Origin: Pandoraea sp. PE-S2T-3
GTDB lineage: Bacteria > Pseudomonadota > Gammaproteobacteria > Burkholderiales > Burkholderiaceae
Direction of reading: 5' to 3'
DNA length: 64,000 nucleotides
Assembly (NCBI RefSeq): GCF_002179965.1
Contig: NZ_NGUQ01000033.1
Coordinates: 248,001 to 312,000, forward strand
In this document: piece after piece, positions 55,960 to 64,000 of the stretch
Layout of the letters: each line of letters begins with the position of its first letter
Position numbering within the stretch: the stretch's first letter is position 1
The notes under the pieces: model-generated
Seen by the model: only the letters and a program-made list of their open reading frames with translations
The model's database searches: none
What the model was told of the DNA's origin: nothing
Program-made: the position numbers and the translations under genes

Positions 55960-56595
55960 ATGATTCATGAGATGAGCAGTCAGCTCCATACGATTCTGGC
56001 CATCACCGAGGCCATCGCCGTATTGTCGTGCGCCATCTCAGGTTTCGCCGAAGCCCGCAAACAGCATCTCGACCCGGTCGGCGCGTTCGTGCTGGCCTTC
56101 GCCACTGCCTTCGGCGGCGGTACCCTGCGCGACGTCCTGCTCGACCACCGCCCCTTCTACTGGGTGCAGCATCAGTGGTACACCATCATCATTCTCATTC
56201 TCTCGCTCTCGACGTCGGGCGTGCTGCGGCTCGTCTCGCGCGTGGCCACCGAGCGTGTGCTGCTCATCACTGACGCGATCGGGCTTGGGACGTTCAGCGC
56301 ATCGGGCACGTCGCTGGCGCTTCAGACCGGCATGTCGCCATTCATGTCGGTGATGATGGGTGTGATCACCGGGGTGGGCGGCGGCGTGATGCGCGACATT
56401 CTTTGTAACGAGGTACCGCTTGTGCTGCGCGATACGCGCCCATATGCGGTATGCGCGTTTATCGGCGGATGGATCTACATCGCGCTGACTTACGCCGATC
56501 TCGATCCCGTCTACACGCTTTCGATCAGCGCCTTGTCGGTGATCTTGGTCCGGTTGATCACGGTCGCCTTCGACGTGCGGCTGAAGGCCGAGTAG
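55960..56595 (+). CDS. TRIC/UPF0126 family membrane channel
   Basis: 211 residues, about seven helices. Two inverted repeats each with a Gly-rich kink and Arg-Asp: TAFGGGTLRDVLL and TGVGGGVMRDILC, the mark of the YadS/TRIC (PF03458) fold. Prokaryotic TRIC proteins conduct K+ or other monovalent cations; YadS is also linked to glycine transport. Convergent with glnB. Confidence 0.88.
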   Translation: MIHEMSSQLHTILAITEAIAVLSCAISGFAEARKQHLDPVGAFVLAFATAFGGGTLRDVLLDHRPFYWVQHQWYTIIILILSLSTSGVLRLVSRVATERVLLITDAIGLGTFSASGTSLALQTGMSPFMSVMMGVITGVGGGVMRDILCNEVPLVLRDTRPYAVCAFIGGWIYIALTYADLDPVYTLSISALSVILVRLITVAFDVRLKAE

Positions 56596-56642
56596 CCGGG
56601 CGCGCCACAGGACCGCACTGGAAAACCACACCAGAAACGCCA

Positions 56643-56674
56643 AAGGGCGACGCTGCACTCGCAGCCTCGCCCTT
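56643..56674. terminator. hairpin between convergent genes
   Basis: AAGGGCGA / TCGCCCTT outer stem with an inner GCTGC/GCAGC stem between the TRIC gene and glnB. Short of T residues; acts probably both ways. Confidence 0.5.
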
Positions 56675-56743
56675 CGTCATGTCTTGCTGATGCCTTAGCA
56701 GTAGCTTGCTGATGCCGTCCGCTCGACGGTATCGCCACAGACC

Positions 56744-57127
<384 letters not shown>

Positions 57128-57197
57128 CTATTGTACCGGTCCGGCGGCAACACGCTGATGACAGCGCGAAACCGCCACGCCCGCGCCGTCGTCCCCG

Positions 57198-59309
57198 TCA
57201 GGCATGTGGATCGTCGGGCACGGTGTCCAGATCGGCCAGCCACACCACCGATTCGGAATCGCTCGGCGCACGCCAGTCGCCGCGCGGCGACAGCGACCCG
57301 CCTGTGCCGACCTTCGGCGCATTCGGCACGCACGAGCGCTTGAACTGGCTGGTGCGGAAAAACCGGTCGAGGAAGATTCGGAGATTGCGCTTGATGGCGA
57401 CCATATCGTACGCATTGTGGGCGCGCTGTCCCTCGTCCGGCCAACGCCCGGTCGACGCGTCGTGCCACGCGCTCCACGACAGGAATGCCACCTTGCGCGG
57501 CGCGTAGCCGAAACGCAGCGTGTAGTACAGGTTGAAGTCCTGCAACTCGTACGGCCCGATGAAGTGCTCGGTGCGCTGCTCCGGCGCGCCGTTGGCCTTG
57601 CCGGGCACCAGCTCGGGGCTGATTTCGGTCTCGAGAATGTCGATGAGGACGTTGCGGCGGCCCGCCGCTTCCTTGCCTTCCTTCCCCCCCTTCGCCGGTG
57701 CCGTCTGTCCAGCCGCCTGACTCAGTTGCCCCGTCTCGGCGACCCAGCGCACCAGATGAATGATGAGCGTCTTCGGCACGCTGGCGTTCACGTTGTAGTG
57801 CGACATGTGATCGCCCACCCCGTAGGTACACCAGCCCAGCGCAAGCTCGCTCAGATCGCCCGTGCCGATAACAATGGCACCGAGGTGGTTGGCCAGACGG
57901 AACAGATGGTTGGTCCGCTCGCCTGCCTGCACGTTCTCGAACGTGACGTCGTAGACTTCCTGCCCGTTCGCAAACGGATGGTCGAGGTCCTTCAACATCT
58001 GCATGCAACTCGGGCGGATGTCGATCTCGCGCGCCGTGCAGCCCACGGCTTCCATCAACTCGCGCGCCTGACGCAGCGTGCGCTCGCTCGTCGCGAACCC
58101 CGGCATCGTGTAGGCGAGGATGTTCGTGCGCGGCAGCCCAAGCCGGTCCATGACCTTTGCGCACACGAGCAACGCGTGCGTGGAGTCGAGGCCGCCCGAC
58201 ACGCCGATGACCACCTTCTGGATCTTCGACGACGCAAGACGCTGCATCAGCGCCTGCACCTGAATGTTGTAGACCTCGTGGCAGCGCTCGTCGCGCAAAC
58301 GCGGGTCAGCCGGCACATACGGAAAACGGCCGATGGCACGTGCGAGCGGCAGCTCAGCATCTCGCGGCATCGTGACGTCGACCTTGATGGTCCGGAATCG
58401 CGCCACTTCGTCGGCATGACGCCGCACCGACACGCCGAACGTGGTCTGGTGCATGCGCTCGCGGGCGAGGCGCTCCAGATCGACGTCCGCGTAAATCAGG
58501 TGCGACTCGCTGGCGAAGCGGGCCGACTCGGCGAGCATGTCGCCGTTCTCGTAGATGAGTGCCTGTCCGTCCCACGCGAGATCGGTCGTCGATTCACCCT
58601 GCCCGGCCGACGTGTACAGATACGCCGCCAGACAGCGCGCCGACTGCTGACCGACAAGTTGATGACGGTACGCCGACTTGCCGACCACGACGTTCGACGC
58701 CGACAGGTTGACGAGTACCGTCGCGCCCGCGAGCGCGGCAAACGACGACGGCGGCACCGGCACCCAGACGTCTTCGCAGATTTCGCAGTGAAAGCGCAGC
58801 AGCGGCTGGTCGGCGGCTTCGAAAATCAGGGCACCGAAGGGGACGTCGTGACCGAGCAAGGTGACCGAATCCACCCCCGCGTCGTCGGCGGCGTTGAACT
58901 GACGGGCTTCGTAAAACTCGCTGTAGTTCGGCAGATAGGTCTTGGGGACCACGCCGTGAATACGTCCACGCGCGACGACGACTGCGCAGTTGAACAAGCG
59001 CTGTTGCACACGCACCGGCATGCCGACGATGAGCGCGGCACCCAGTTCGCGGCTCGCAGCAACGATCTCGGCAAGCGCGGCATCGCACGCGTCGAGCAGT
59101 GCGCGTTGTTGGAACAGGTCTTCGCAGCTATACGCGGGAATCCCCAACTCGGGGAACGCCACCAGCACGGCGCCTTGGGCATCGGCTTCGCGGGCGAGCG
59201 CAATGGTCTGCTGGGCGTTGAACGCCGGGTCGGCGACGCGGCATTGCGGCACGCCAACGGCGACGCGCGCGAAATCGTGGTTATAGAGATTGAGAAATCG
59301 GTTGGTCAT
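57198..59309 (-). CDS. nadE: glutamine-dependent NAD+ synthetase
   Basis: 703 residues. The N-terminal nitrilase-type glutaminase has the Glu-Lys-Cys triad: [26 protein letters not shown], and Cys near residue 175 in [10 protein letters not shown]. The synthetase domain has [11 protein letters not shown] near residue 371. It amidates deamido-NAD with glutamine nitrogen and ATP. A lysine/glycine/alanine insert ([20 protein letters not shown]) lies after [10 protein letters not shown], probably a surface loop. Co-oriented with glnB; GlnB is known to contact NadE in some bacteria, which this pairing recalls. Confidence 0.95.
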   Translation of the reverse strand: MTNRFLNLYNHDFARVAVGVPQCRVADPAFNAQQTIALAREADAQGAVLVAFPELGIPAYSCEDLFQQRALLDACDAALAEIVAASRELGAALIVGMPVRVQQRLFNCAVVVARGRIHGVVPKTYLPNYSEFYEARQFNAADDAGVDSVTLLGHDVPFGALIFEAADQPLLRFHCEICEDVWVPVPPSSFAALAGATVLVNLSASNVVVGKSAYRHQLVGQQSARCLAAYLYTSAGQGESTTDLAWDGQALIYENGDMLAESARFASESHLIYADVDLERLARERMHQTTFGVSVRRHADEVARFRTIKVDVTMPRDAELPLARAIGRFPYVPADPRLRDERCHEVYNIQVQALMQRLASSKIQKVVIGVSGGLDSTHALLVCAKVMDRLGLPRTNILAYTMPGFATSERTLRQARELMEAVGCTAREIDIRPSCMQMLKDLDHPFANGQEVYDVTFENVQAGERTNHLFRLANHLGAIVIGTGDLSELALGWCTYGVGDHMSHYNVNASVPKTLIIHLVRWVAETGQLSQAAGQTAPAKGGKEGKEAAGRRNVLIDILETEISPELVPGKANGAPEQRTEHFIGPYELQDFNLYYTLRFGYAPRKVAFLSWSAWHDASTGRWPDEGQRAHNAYDMVAIKRNLRIFLDRFFRTSQFKRSCVPNAPKVGTGGSLSPRGDWRAPSDSESVVWLADLDTVPDDPHA

Positions 59310-59400
59310 GTCGGCGGCTACCCATGCATCGCTCGTGGGCCGGTGCAGCGGCAGGCTGGCAGGCCCGGCGCGACCGGCGGGCGGTCAGATCGCCAGTATA

Positions 59401-60531
59401 TTACGTGCGCTTGAAAGGCGTATGCGCTTCCAACTCGCCAATATGCTCGTCCATGGCAGAGGTCTCGGCATCGAGAAACTCGGCAATCGCGTCGGCAAAC
59501 CGCGCGTCGCCGATCCAGTGGGCCGACCACGTCGGCGTGGGCAACAACCCGCGCGACATTTTATGCACGCCCTGTGCCCCGCCCTCGAAACTGCGCAACC
59601 CGTGCACGATGCAGTACTCGATGCCCTGCGCGTAGCACGTCTCGAAGTGCATGCCGGAGACGAAATCCGTCGTGCCCCAGTAGCGCCCGAACATCGTGTC
59701 GTGCGTCACCACGTTGAGCGCACACGCCAGCGGTGCGTCATCACGCATCGCCATCACGAGCAGCAGCGTGTCGGGCATCGTGGCATGCACCTGCGCGAAG
59801 AATTCACGCGACAGATACGGCGCGTTCCAATGCTCGCGATAGGTGTTTTCGTAGCATTGGTAGAAGAAATCGAGCGCCGCGTCGTCGATGTCGGCACCGC
59901 GCAGCCAGCGATAGGTCACCCCCGCCTCGCGCACCCGCCGCCGGTCCTGCCGCAGCTTCTTGCGCTTCTCCTGATTCATCTGCGCAAGGAAGTCGTCGAA
60001 CGTGGCGAAGTCCTGATTCTCCCAATGGAACTGCACGCCCTCGCGCAGCATGTAGCCCGCCTCGGTAAGCGCAGCCAGATCGTCCTCGTGCGTGAAGAGC
60101 ACGTGAATGGACGACACGTCCAACTGCTTGGCAAACGCAATCGCCCCACGGGCGAGCGCCACCCGGTCGGCATGCGTGCGCGCCAACAAGCGCGGCCCCG
60201 TCACCGGCGAGAACGGCACGGCCGAGAGCAGCTTGGGGTAGTAGCGCAGCCCGTGACGCGCAAAAGCGTCGGCCCACGCGTGGTCGAACACGTATTCGCC
60301 GCGCGAGTGCGACTTGACGTACAGCGGCATGGCCCCGGCAAGCGTGTCGCCCGCGTGCATGAGCAGATAGGCCGGCTGCCAGCCGGTGCCCTTGCTGGCA
60401 CAGCCGCTGGTATGCATGGCGTGCAAAAACGCGTGCTGCACGAAGGGATTGCTGCCGGCGAGCGCGTTCCACTGGTCGGCCGGCACGTCTTCAATCGATT
60501 GGACTACCCGAATCACTACGTCGCTGCTCAC
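59401..60531 (-). CDS. GNAT-fold protein (DUF482/peptidogalycan-biosynthesis type)
   Basis: 376 residues. Pattern of the DUF482 N-acyltransferase-like family: NPFVQHAFLHAMHTSGCAS, PLYVKSHSRGEYVFDHAWADAFARHGLRYYPKLLSAVPFSPVTGPRLL, QFHWEN, and MHFETCYAQGIEYCIVHGLRSFEGGAQGVHKMSRGLLPTPTWSAHW. Related to FemAB-type enzymes by fold; the reaction in bacteria is unknown. 91 bases downstream is nadE on the same strand. Confidence 0.88.
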   Translation of the reverse strand: MSSDVVIRVVQSIEDVPADQWNALAGSNPFVQHAFLHAMHTSGCASKGTGWQPAYLLMHAGDTLAGAMPLYVKSHSRGEYVFDHAWADAFARHGLRYYPKLLSAVPFSPVTGPRLLARTHADRVALARGAIAFAKQLDVSSIHVLFTHEDDLAALTEAGYMLREGVQFHWENQDFATFDDFLAQMNQEKRKKLRQDRRRVREAGVTYRWLRGADIDDAALDFFYQCYENTYREHWNAPYLSREFFAQVHATMPDTLLLVMAMRDDAPLACALNVVTHDTMFGRYWGTTDFVSGMHFETCYAQGIEYCIVHGLRSFEGGAQGVHKMSRGLLPTPTWSAHWIGDARFADAIAEFLDAETSAMDEHIGELEAHTPFKRT

Positions 60532-60668
60532 CCGTCACCTCGTTCGCGAAGCCGCCGGCGAGAAGTCGCTGCCGGACTGCCCGTCATTGTCGCCGAACTC
60601 GGCGAAGCTTTCAGGCACCACCGTCGCGCTGCGTTCACGCGACGCCCCGGCGGGCTTTCGGCGGGCAA

Positions 60669-60696
60669 CAAAAAACCCGGCAATCGTGCCGGGTTT
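60669..60696 (-). terminator. terminator of ppa
   Basis: AAACCCGGC (60673-60681) / GCCGGGTTT (60688-60696) stem; the A-run at 60669-60675 gives the T-tract on the minus strand. Confidence 0.75.
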
Positions 60697-60772
60697 CGAT
60701 GACATCGGGCCATGGCCGCCACGGCAACCGTGACCACGATGTCGCAAGCCGAAAATCGCTTACGAAAACCGC

Positions 60773-61300
60773 TTACTTCTTGGCGTTGGCCACGCCGTCG
60801 ACGATTTCCTTGTGGGCGGCATCGATGCCTTCCCAGCCTTCGATCTTCACCCACTTGCCCTTCTCGAGCGCCTTGTAGTTCTCGAAGAAGTGCTTGATCT
60901 GGTCCTTCAGGTAGCCCGGCACGTCGTCGATCGACTTCAGGTGCGCGGTCATCGGGCAGATCTTGTCGACCGGCACGACCACCAGCTTGGCATCCACGCC
61001 CGACTCGTCGGTCATGTTCAGCATGCCCAGTGCACGGCAGCGCACGATCGAGCCAGCCAGCAGCGGGAACGGGGTGATGACCAGTGCGTCGACGGGGTCG
61101 CCGTCGCCAGCCAGCGTCTGCGGAATGAAACCGTAGTTGGCCGGGTAGCGCATGCCCGTGCCGATGAAGCGGTCGACGACCAGCAGGCCCAGGTCCTTGT
61201 CAGCTTCGTACTTCACCGGGTCGCTTTGCGCCGGGATCTCGATGATGACGTTGAAATCGGTGGGGATATCCTTGCCGGCCGGCACGTGGTTGAAGCTCAT
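60773..61300 (-). CDS. ppa: inorganic pyrophosphatase (family I)
   Basis: 175 residues, MSFNHVPAGKDIPTDF. It hydrolyses pyrophosphate to phosphate. Signature DGDPVDALV near residues 66-74 binds Mg2+; MRYPANYGFIPQT and KWVKIEGWE complete the core. AGGA stands nine bases upstream of the ATG at 61300. Confidence 0.96.
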   Translation of the reverse strand: MSFNHVPAGKDIPTDFNVIIEIPAQSDPVKYEADKDLGLLVVDRFIGTGMRYPANYGFIPQTLAGDGDPVDALVITPFPLLAGSIVRCRALGMLNMTDESGVDAKLVVVPVDKICPMTAHLKSIDDVPGYLKDQIKHFFENYKALEKGKWVKIEGWEGIDAAHKEIVDGVANAKK

Positions 61301-61403
61301 GATGACGTTCCTGTGTATGAAAGATGGCATACCGCCGCGCGACGCACTTGCCCCGCTCACCTGCCGGATGCCGCGCCGCCCGAGGGTATTCGGGCGCGAA
61401 ACA

Positions 61404-62579
61404 TTATAGCGGGTTTGCCCCAAGCGCCGGCAGCCGCGCCACGCACTGGGGCGCGAGTGCACCCACTTGCGCGCAACCCAGCAGTTGCATCGTCGTGCGC
61501 AACTCGCCCAGCAACATCGCGAGCACGTCGGCCGCGCCCGCACCGCCACGGGCTGCCACGCCATACAACGGGGCACGCCCCAGCAGCACGCCCTTCGCCC
61601 CCAAGGCCACCGCCTTGGCAACATCGGCACCGCGCCGCACGCCGCCATCCACGAACACGTCGAGATGCCGTCCCCGCCCGTTCACCGCCTCGACGATCGG
61701 GGTGAGCGCCTCGATCGGGGCCAGCGTGTTGCCTAATTGCCGGCCGCCGTGGTTCGACACTACGATGCCGTCCGCGCCGTAGGCCTGCGCGAGTTTGGCG
61801 TCTTCCGCCGTCAGAATGCCCTTGACGAGCACTTCGCCCGGCCAGTGACGCCGCACCCATGTCAGATCGTCCCAACCGAGCGACAGGTCCATCTGTCGGC
61901 TCAACATGGCGGCATGACGGGCCAGATCGGCGCGCTCACCCACGCTCTGGGCGATGTTGCGCAGTTGCGGCGCGCCGTTGGCCAGCATCTGCCAACTCCA
62001 ATGGGGATGGCGCAGGCAATCGGCCACCAGCTTCGGCGTGAAACGCAGCGGCAGCTTGAAGCCATTACGCGTGTCGTGATCGCGCTTGCCGTGCACGGGG
62101 GTGTCGACGGTCAGCAACAACGTGCGATACCCCGCCTCGCGAGCGCGCCGCATCATGCTCTCGGCGATGCTGCGGTCTTGCTGTACATAGAGTTGCAGCC
62201 ACAGTTCACCATCGGGCACTGCCGCGCGCACGTCTTCGAGCAATGACGTGGAGGCCGTCGACAGCACGAACGGCAAGCCGGCATCGGCCGCTGCACGCGC
62301 GAGCAATTCGTCAGCGCGCGGCCAGAACAGCCCGTTCAGGCCGGTCGGCCCCACGGCCATCGGGGCGGCTGCCTCGCGGCCCCAGAAGGTGGTGGCACTC
62401 GAGACTTGCGACGTATCGGTGAGCACACGCGGGCAAAAGCCCCATTGGGCGAACGCGTCACGATTTCGGCGCAGCGCATGACCGTCTTCCGCCCCGCCCT
62501 CCAGATAGTCGAACGCGATCTTCGCCAACCGCCGCTGCGCAGCACTCCGGTAATCGTCCACGCAGGAAAACGCGGCCAT
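61404..62579 (-). CDS. FMN-dependent alpha-hydroxyacid oxidase/dehydrogenase
   Basis: 391 residues from MAAFSCVDDYRSAAQRRL; a further ATG at 62597 exists, but the GGGGGAGG between them looks like the ribosome site. The TIM barrel of the lactate/mandelate/glycolate oxidase family: LQLYVQQDRSI, the Lys in GEVLVKGILTAEDA, and the FMN/catalytic His in IVVSNHGGRQL, then VFVDGGVRRGADVAKAVALGAKGVLLGR. Substrate open: (S)-lactate or mandelate are most usual. Divergent from the IclR regulator, which probably controls it. Confidence 0.9.
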   Translation of the reverse strand: MAAFSCVDDYRSAAQRRLAKIAFDYLEGGAEDGHALRRNRDAFAQWGFCPRVLTDTSQVSSATTFWGREAAAPMAVGPTGLNGLFWPRADELLARAAADAGLPFVLSTASTSLLEDVRAAVPDGELWLQLYVQQDRSIAESMMRRAREAGYRTLLLTVDTPVHGKRDHDTRNGFKLPLRFTPKLVADCLRHPHWSWQMLANGAPQLRNIAQSVGERADLARHAAMLSRQMDLSLGWDDLTWVRRHWPGEVLVKGILTAEDAKLAQAYGADGIVVSNHGGRQLGNTLAPIEALTPIVEAVNGRGRHLDVFVDGGVRRGADVAKAVALGAKGVLLGRAPLYGVAARGGAGAADVLAMLLGELRTTMQLLGCAQVGALAPQCVARLPALGANPL

Positions 62580-62618
62580 GCCTCCCCCTATTCTCATGAC
62601 TTGCTCATAAACAATTGC

Positions 62619-62641
62619 ATTACAATCACAATCATTACAAT
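62619..62641. promoter_or_regulatory. putative IclR operator (direct repeats)
   Basis: ATTACAAT twice, at 62619-62626 and 62634-62641, 15 bases apart, in the AT-rich 83-base gap between divergent oxidoreductase and IclR genes. Confidence 0.45.
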
Positions 62642-62662
62642 ACGCACACTCACGAACCGCTC

Positions 62663-63508
62663 ATGCCGCGCCTGCCCGCCCCGTCGAACGACAAGACCGC
62701 AAAGACCGATGCCAAAACCGGACGGGACGCCACGCGCTCGACGCTGTTCGTCGGCTCGACCGAAAAAACGTTTCAGGTACTGCACGCCTTCGACGGCCCG
62801 GCGCGTTACATGACGCTCAGCGACATCGCCAAGGCGGCCGATCTGGACCGCAGCGCCACCCAGCGGCTCGTGCATACGCTCGAAGCCTTGGGTTATCTCT
62901 TTCGCGTGCCCGAGACCCGCACTTATGGCCTGACGACCAAGGTGTTGCAGTTCTCGTACAACTACATTCGTGCGAACGAGCTGGTCGACAAGGCATCGCC
63001 GTATCTGCTCGACATCAGCCGCCGCGTCGGCGAGACGACCAACCTTCAGGAACTCGACGGCCACGAAATCGTGTTCGTCGCCCGCTTCCCCGGTCAGCAT
63101 CTGGTGAACATCGATATCGTGGTGGGCGCGCGCCTGCCGGCCATGTTCACCGCGTCGGGTATCGCCATCCTGTCGCGCCTGCCCGAGGTGCGTGTACGAG
63201 AAATACTCGCCAGCACGTCGCTCGAACCGATGACGCCGTACACGCTCACCGACGAGAAGAAGCTGATCGACCGGATTCAACTGACGGCCCGGCGCGGCTA
63301 CGCCATCGTCGAGAACGAGACGGTCATGGGCGACATTTCGGTCGCCGCCCCCATCACCGATCACGACGGCCACGCCGTGGCGGCCATCAACATCTCTGTG
63401 CCGACGTCGCGCTGGTCGCGCGAACGTGTCGAAACCGAACTCGCCCCGCACATTCAAGTGGCCGCGACCTCGATCTCGAAGTCGCGGCTCTCGACCTTCC
63501 GGCGGTAA
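62663..63508 (+). CDS. IclR family transcriptional regulator
   Basis: 281 residues from MPRLPAPSND. A 35-residue basic lead precedes the winged helix (KTFQVLHAFDGPARYMTLSDIAKAADLDRSATQRLVHTLEALGYL), followed by the GAF-like effector domain (ETTNLQELDGHEIVFVARFPGQHLVNIDIVVGARLPAMFTASGIAILS). IclR proteins usually govern neighbouring catabolic genes; the divergent hydroxyacid oxidase and the DapA-family enzyme at 63534 are the likely targets. Confidence 0.92.
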   Translation: MPRLPAPSNDKTAKTDAKTGRDATRSTLFVGSTEKTFQVLHAFDGPARYMTLSDIAKAADLDRSATQRLVHTLEALGYLFRVPETRTYGLTTKVLQFSYNYIRANELVDKASPYLLDISRRVGETTNLQELDGHEIVFVARFPGQHLVNIDIVVGARLPAMFTASGIAILSRLPEVRVREILASTSLEPMTPYTLTDEKKLIDRIQLTARRGYAIVENETVMGDISVAAPITDHDGHAVAAINISVPTSRWSRERVETELAPHIQVAATSISKSRLSTFRR

Positions 63509-63533
63509 CCCTTTCGCGATGACCGCCTGGCGA

Positions 63534-64000
63534 TTAACGTCCTTCGAAAATCGCCAGTTGCTTCTTCAGTTCCGTGCGCAGGTCGGCTGACAGCGCCGGT
63601 GCGGCTTGCACCAGCGGTGCGAGCATCGCGGGCGCATCGACGCCGATCAGATCCATCACCGACTTCATCGGACCCGGATTGGTCTCGGCAAACGCCAGAT
63701 TCATCAGCGGAATCAGCGAGCGGTGCAGCGCAATCGCCTCGGCCGTCTTGCCTTCGGAGGCCAGCGTGAAGATGCGCTGCCACGCGGTGGGCAACAGCGA
63801 CGCCGTCACGACGATGCCACCGCGCGCGCCTGCTGCGACATGCAGCGGGAACAGCGAGTCTTCGCCGCTCAACACCGCAAACGATTCATCGACACCGGCC
63901 ACCGTGCGCAGGAAATGCCACATGTCGGTGTTGCACGCCTTCATGCCGATGATGTTTTCATGGCGCGAGAGCTCATGCAGCACTTCCGGGGCAATGGCGA
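63534..64000 (-). CDS. DapA/dihydrodipicolinate synthase family enzyme (partial)
   Basis: Right edge cuts the N-terminus; about 155 C-terminal residues are visible. The Schiff-base Lys is in IIGMKACNTDMWHFL, followed by FAVLSGEDSLFPLHVAAGARGGIVVTASLLP, typical of the aldolase superfamily. The end LKKQLAIFEGR is complete. Could be 4-hydroxy-tetrahydrodipicolinate synthase, or a keto-deoxy-sugar or hydroxyacid aldolase. The IclR/oxidase neighbourhood favours a catabolic aldolase. Confidence 0.85.
   Translation of the reverse strand, partial: AIAPEVLHELSRHENIIGMKACNTDMWHFLRTVAGVDESFAVLSGEDSLFPLHVAAGARGGIVVTASLLPTAWQRIFTLASEGKTAEAIALHRSLIPLMNLAFAETNPGPMKSVMDLIGVDAPAMLAPLVQAAPALSADLRTELKKQLAIFEGR

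Noticed and set aside
56728-56741. CGGTATCGCCACAG near the end of glnB
   Set aside because: Shares a core string only; lacks GTNCG and CGNAC half-sites and lies downstream of glnB.

Overview
Organism. The window looks like a GC-rich betaproteobacterial chromosome, most likely Burkholderiales/Burkholderiaceae (Pandoraea or Burkholderia type). I infer this from the housekeeping block ftsK-lolA-rarA-serS with tRNA-Ser, the style of the PII protein, NAD synthase and transaldolase, and the Crp/Fnr regulator type. The genus is a guess.

Layout. 1-281 is the tail of a UvrD-type helicase. 819-43942 is a long accessory stress and carbon island. It holds zwf-tal-pgi-DUF2090 on the minus strand; small stress proteins (two CsbD-like, two zinc ribbons, PRC-barrel, BON, SYLF, DUF3309, an OsmB-like and a collagen-like lipoprotein); a frameshifted phospholipase-D gene; a four-gene acyl-CoA dehydrogenase/PIG-L/methyltransferase/glycosyltransferase operon; a divergent Nramp transporter; a Crp/Fnr regulator; a second transaldolase; gnd-HAD-tkt-pgm; a stand-alone glucoamylase-like protein; an AI-2E-type permease; a slipin; and a 2890-residue cyclic beta-glucan synthase. 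43943-47490 is a patchy, lower-GC region with a TolC remnant, an IS3 remnant, a small alarmone-hydrolase-like protein, LprI-like proteins and a Cro/CI regulator, ending beside tRNA-Ser. From 47604 the window is conserved housekeeping sequence, ending with an alpha-hydroxyacid oxidase, an IclR regulator and a DapA-family enzyme.

How the genes work together. The island carries pgi, zwf, two tal genes, gnd, tkt and pgm. Together these can interconvert glucose-6-P, fructose-6-P, pentose-P and glucose-1-P and make NADPH. Glucose-1-P leads to UDP-glucose, the donor for the glucan synthase at the end of the island. The remaining genes are mainly envelope and general-stress proteins.

Main discovery. 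Almost every operon of the island is preceded by a palindrome GTNCG-N4-CGNAC (17 copies by eye between 6.2 and 34.9 kb, 13 of them exact). It lies at a nearly fixed distance from a TANNNT-like hexamer, which puts the palindrome centre at about -41.5. This is the geometry of a class II Crp/Fnr site, but the half-site is not that of CRP or FNR. A Crp/Fnr-type protein that lacks the usual recognition-helix Glu is encoded inside the island behind one of these sites. I propose that the island is one regulon read by this protein or a paralogue. All counts are manual and need a computed search.
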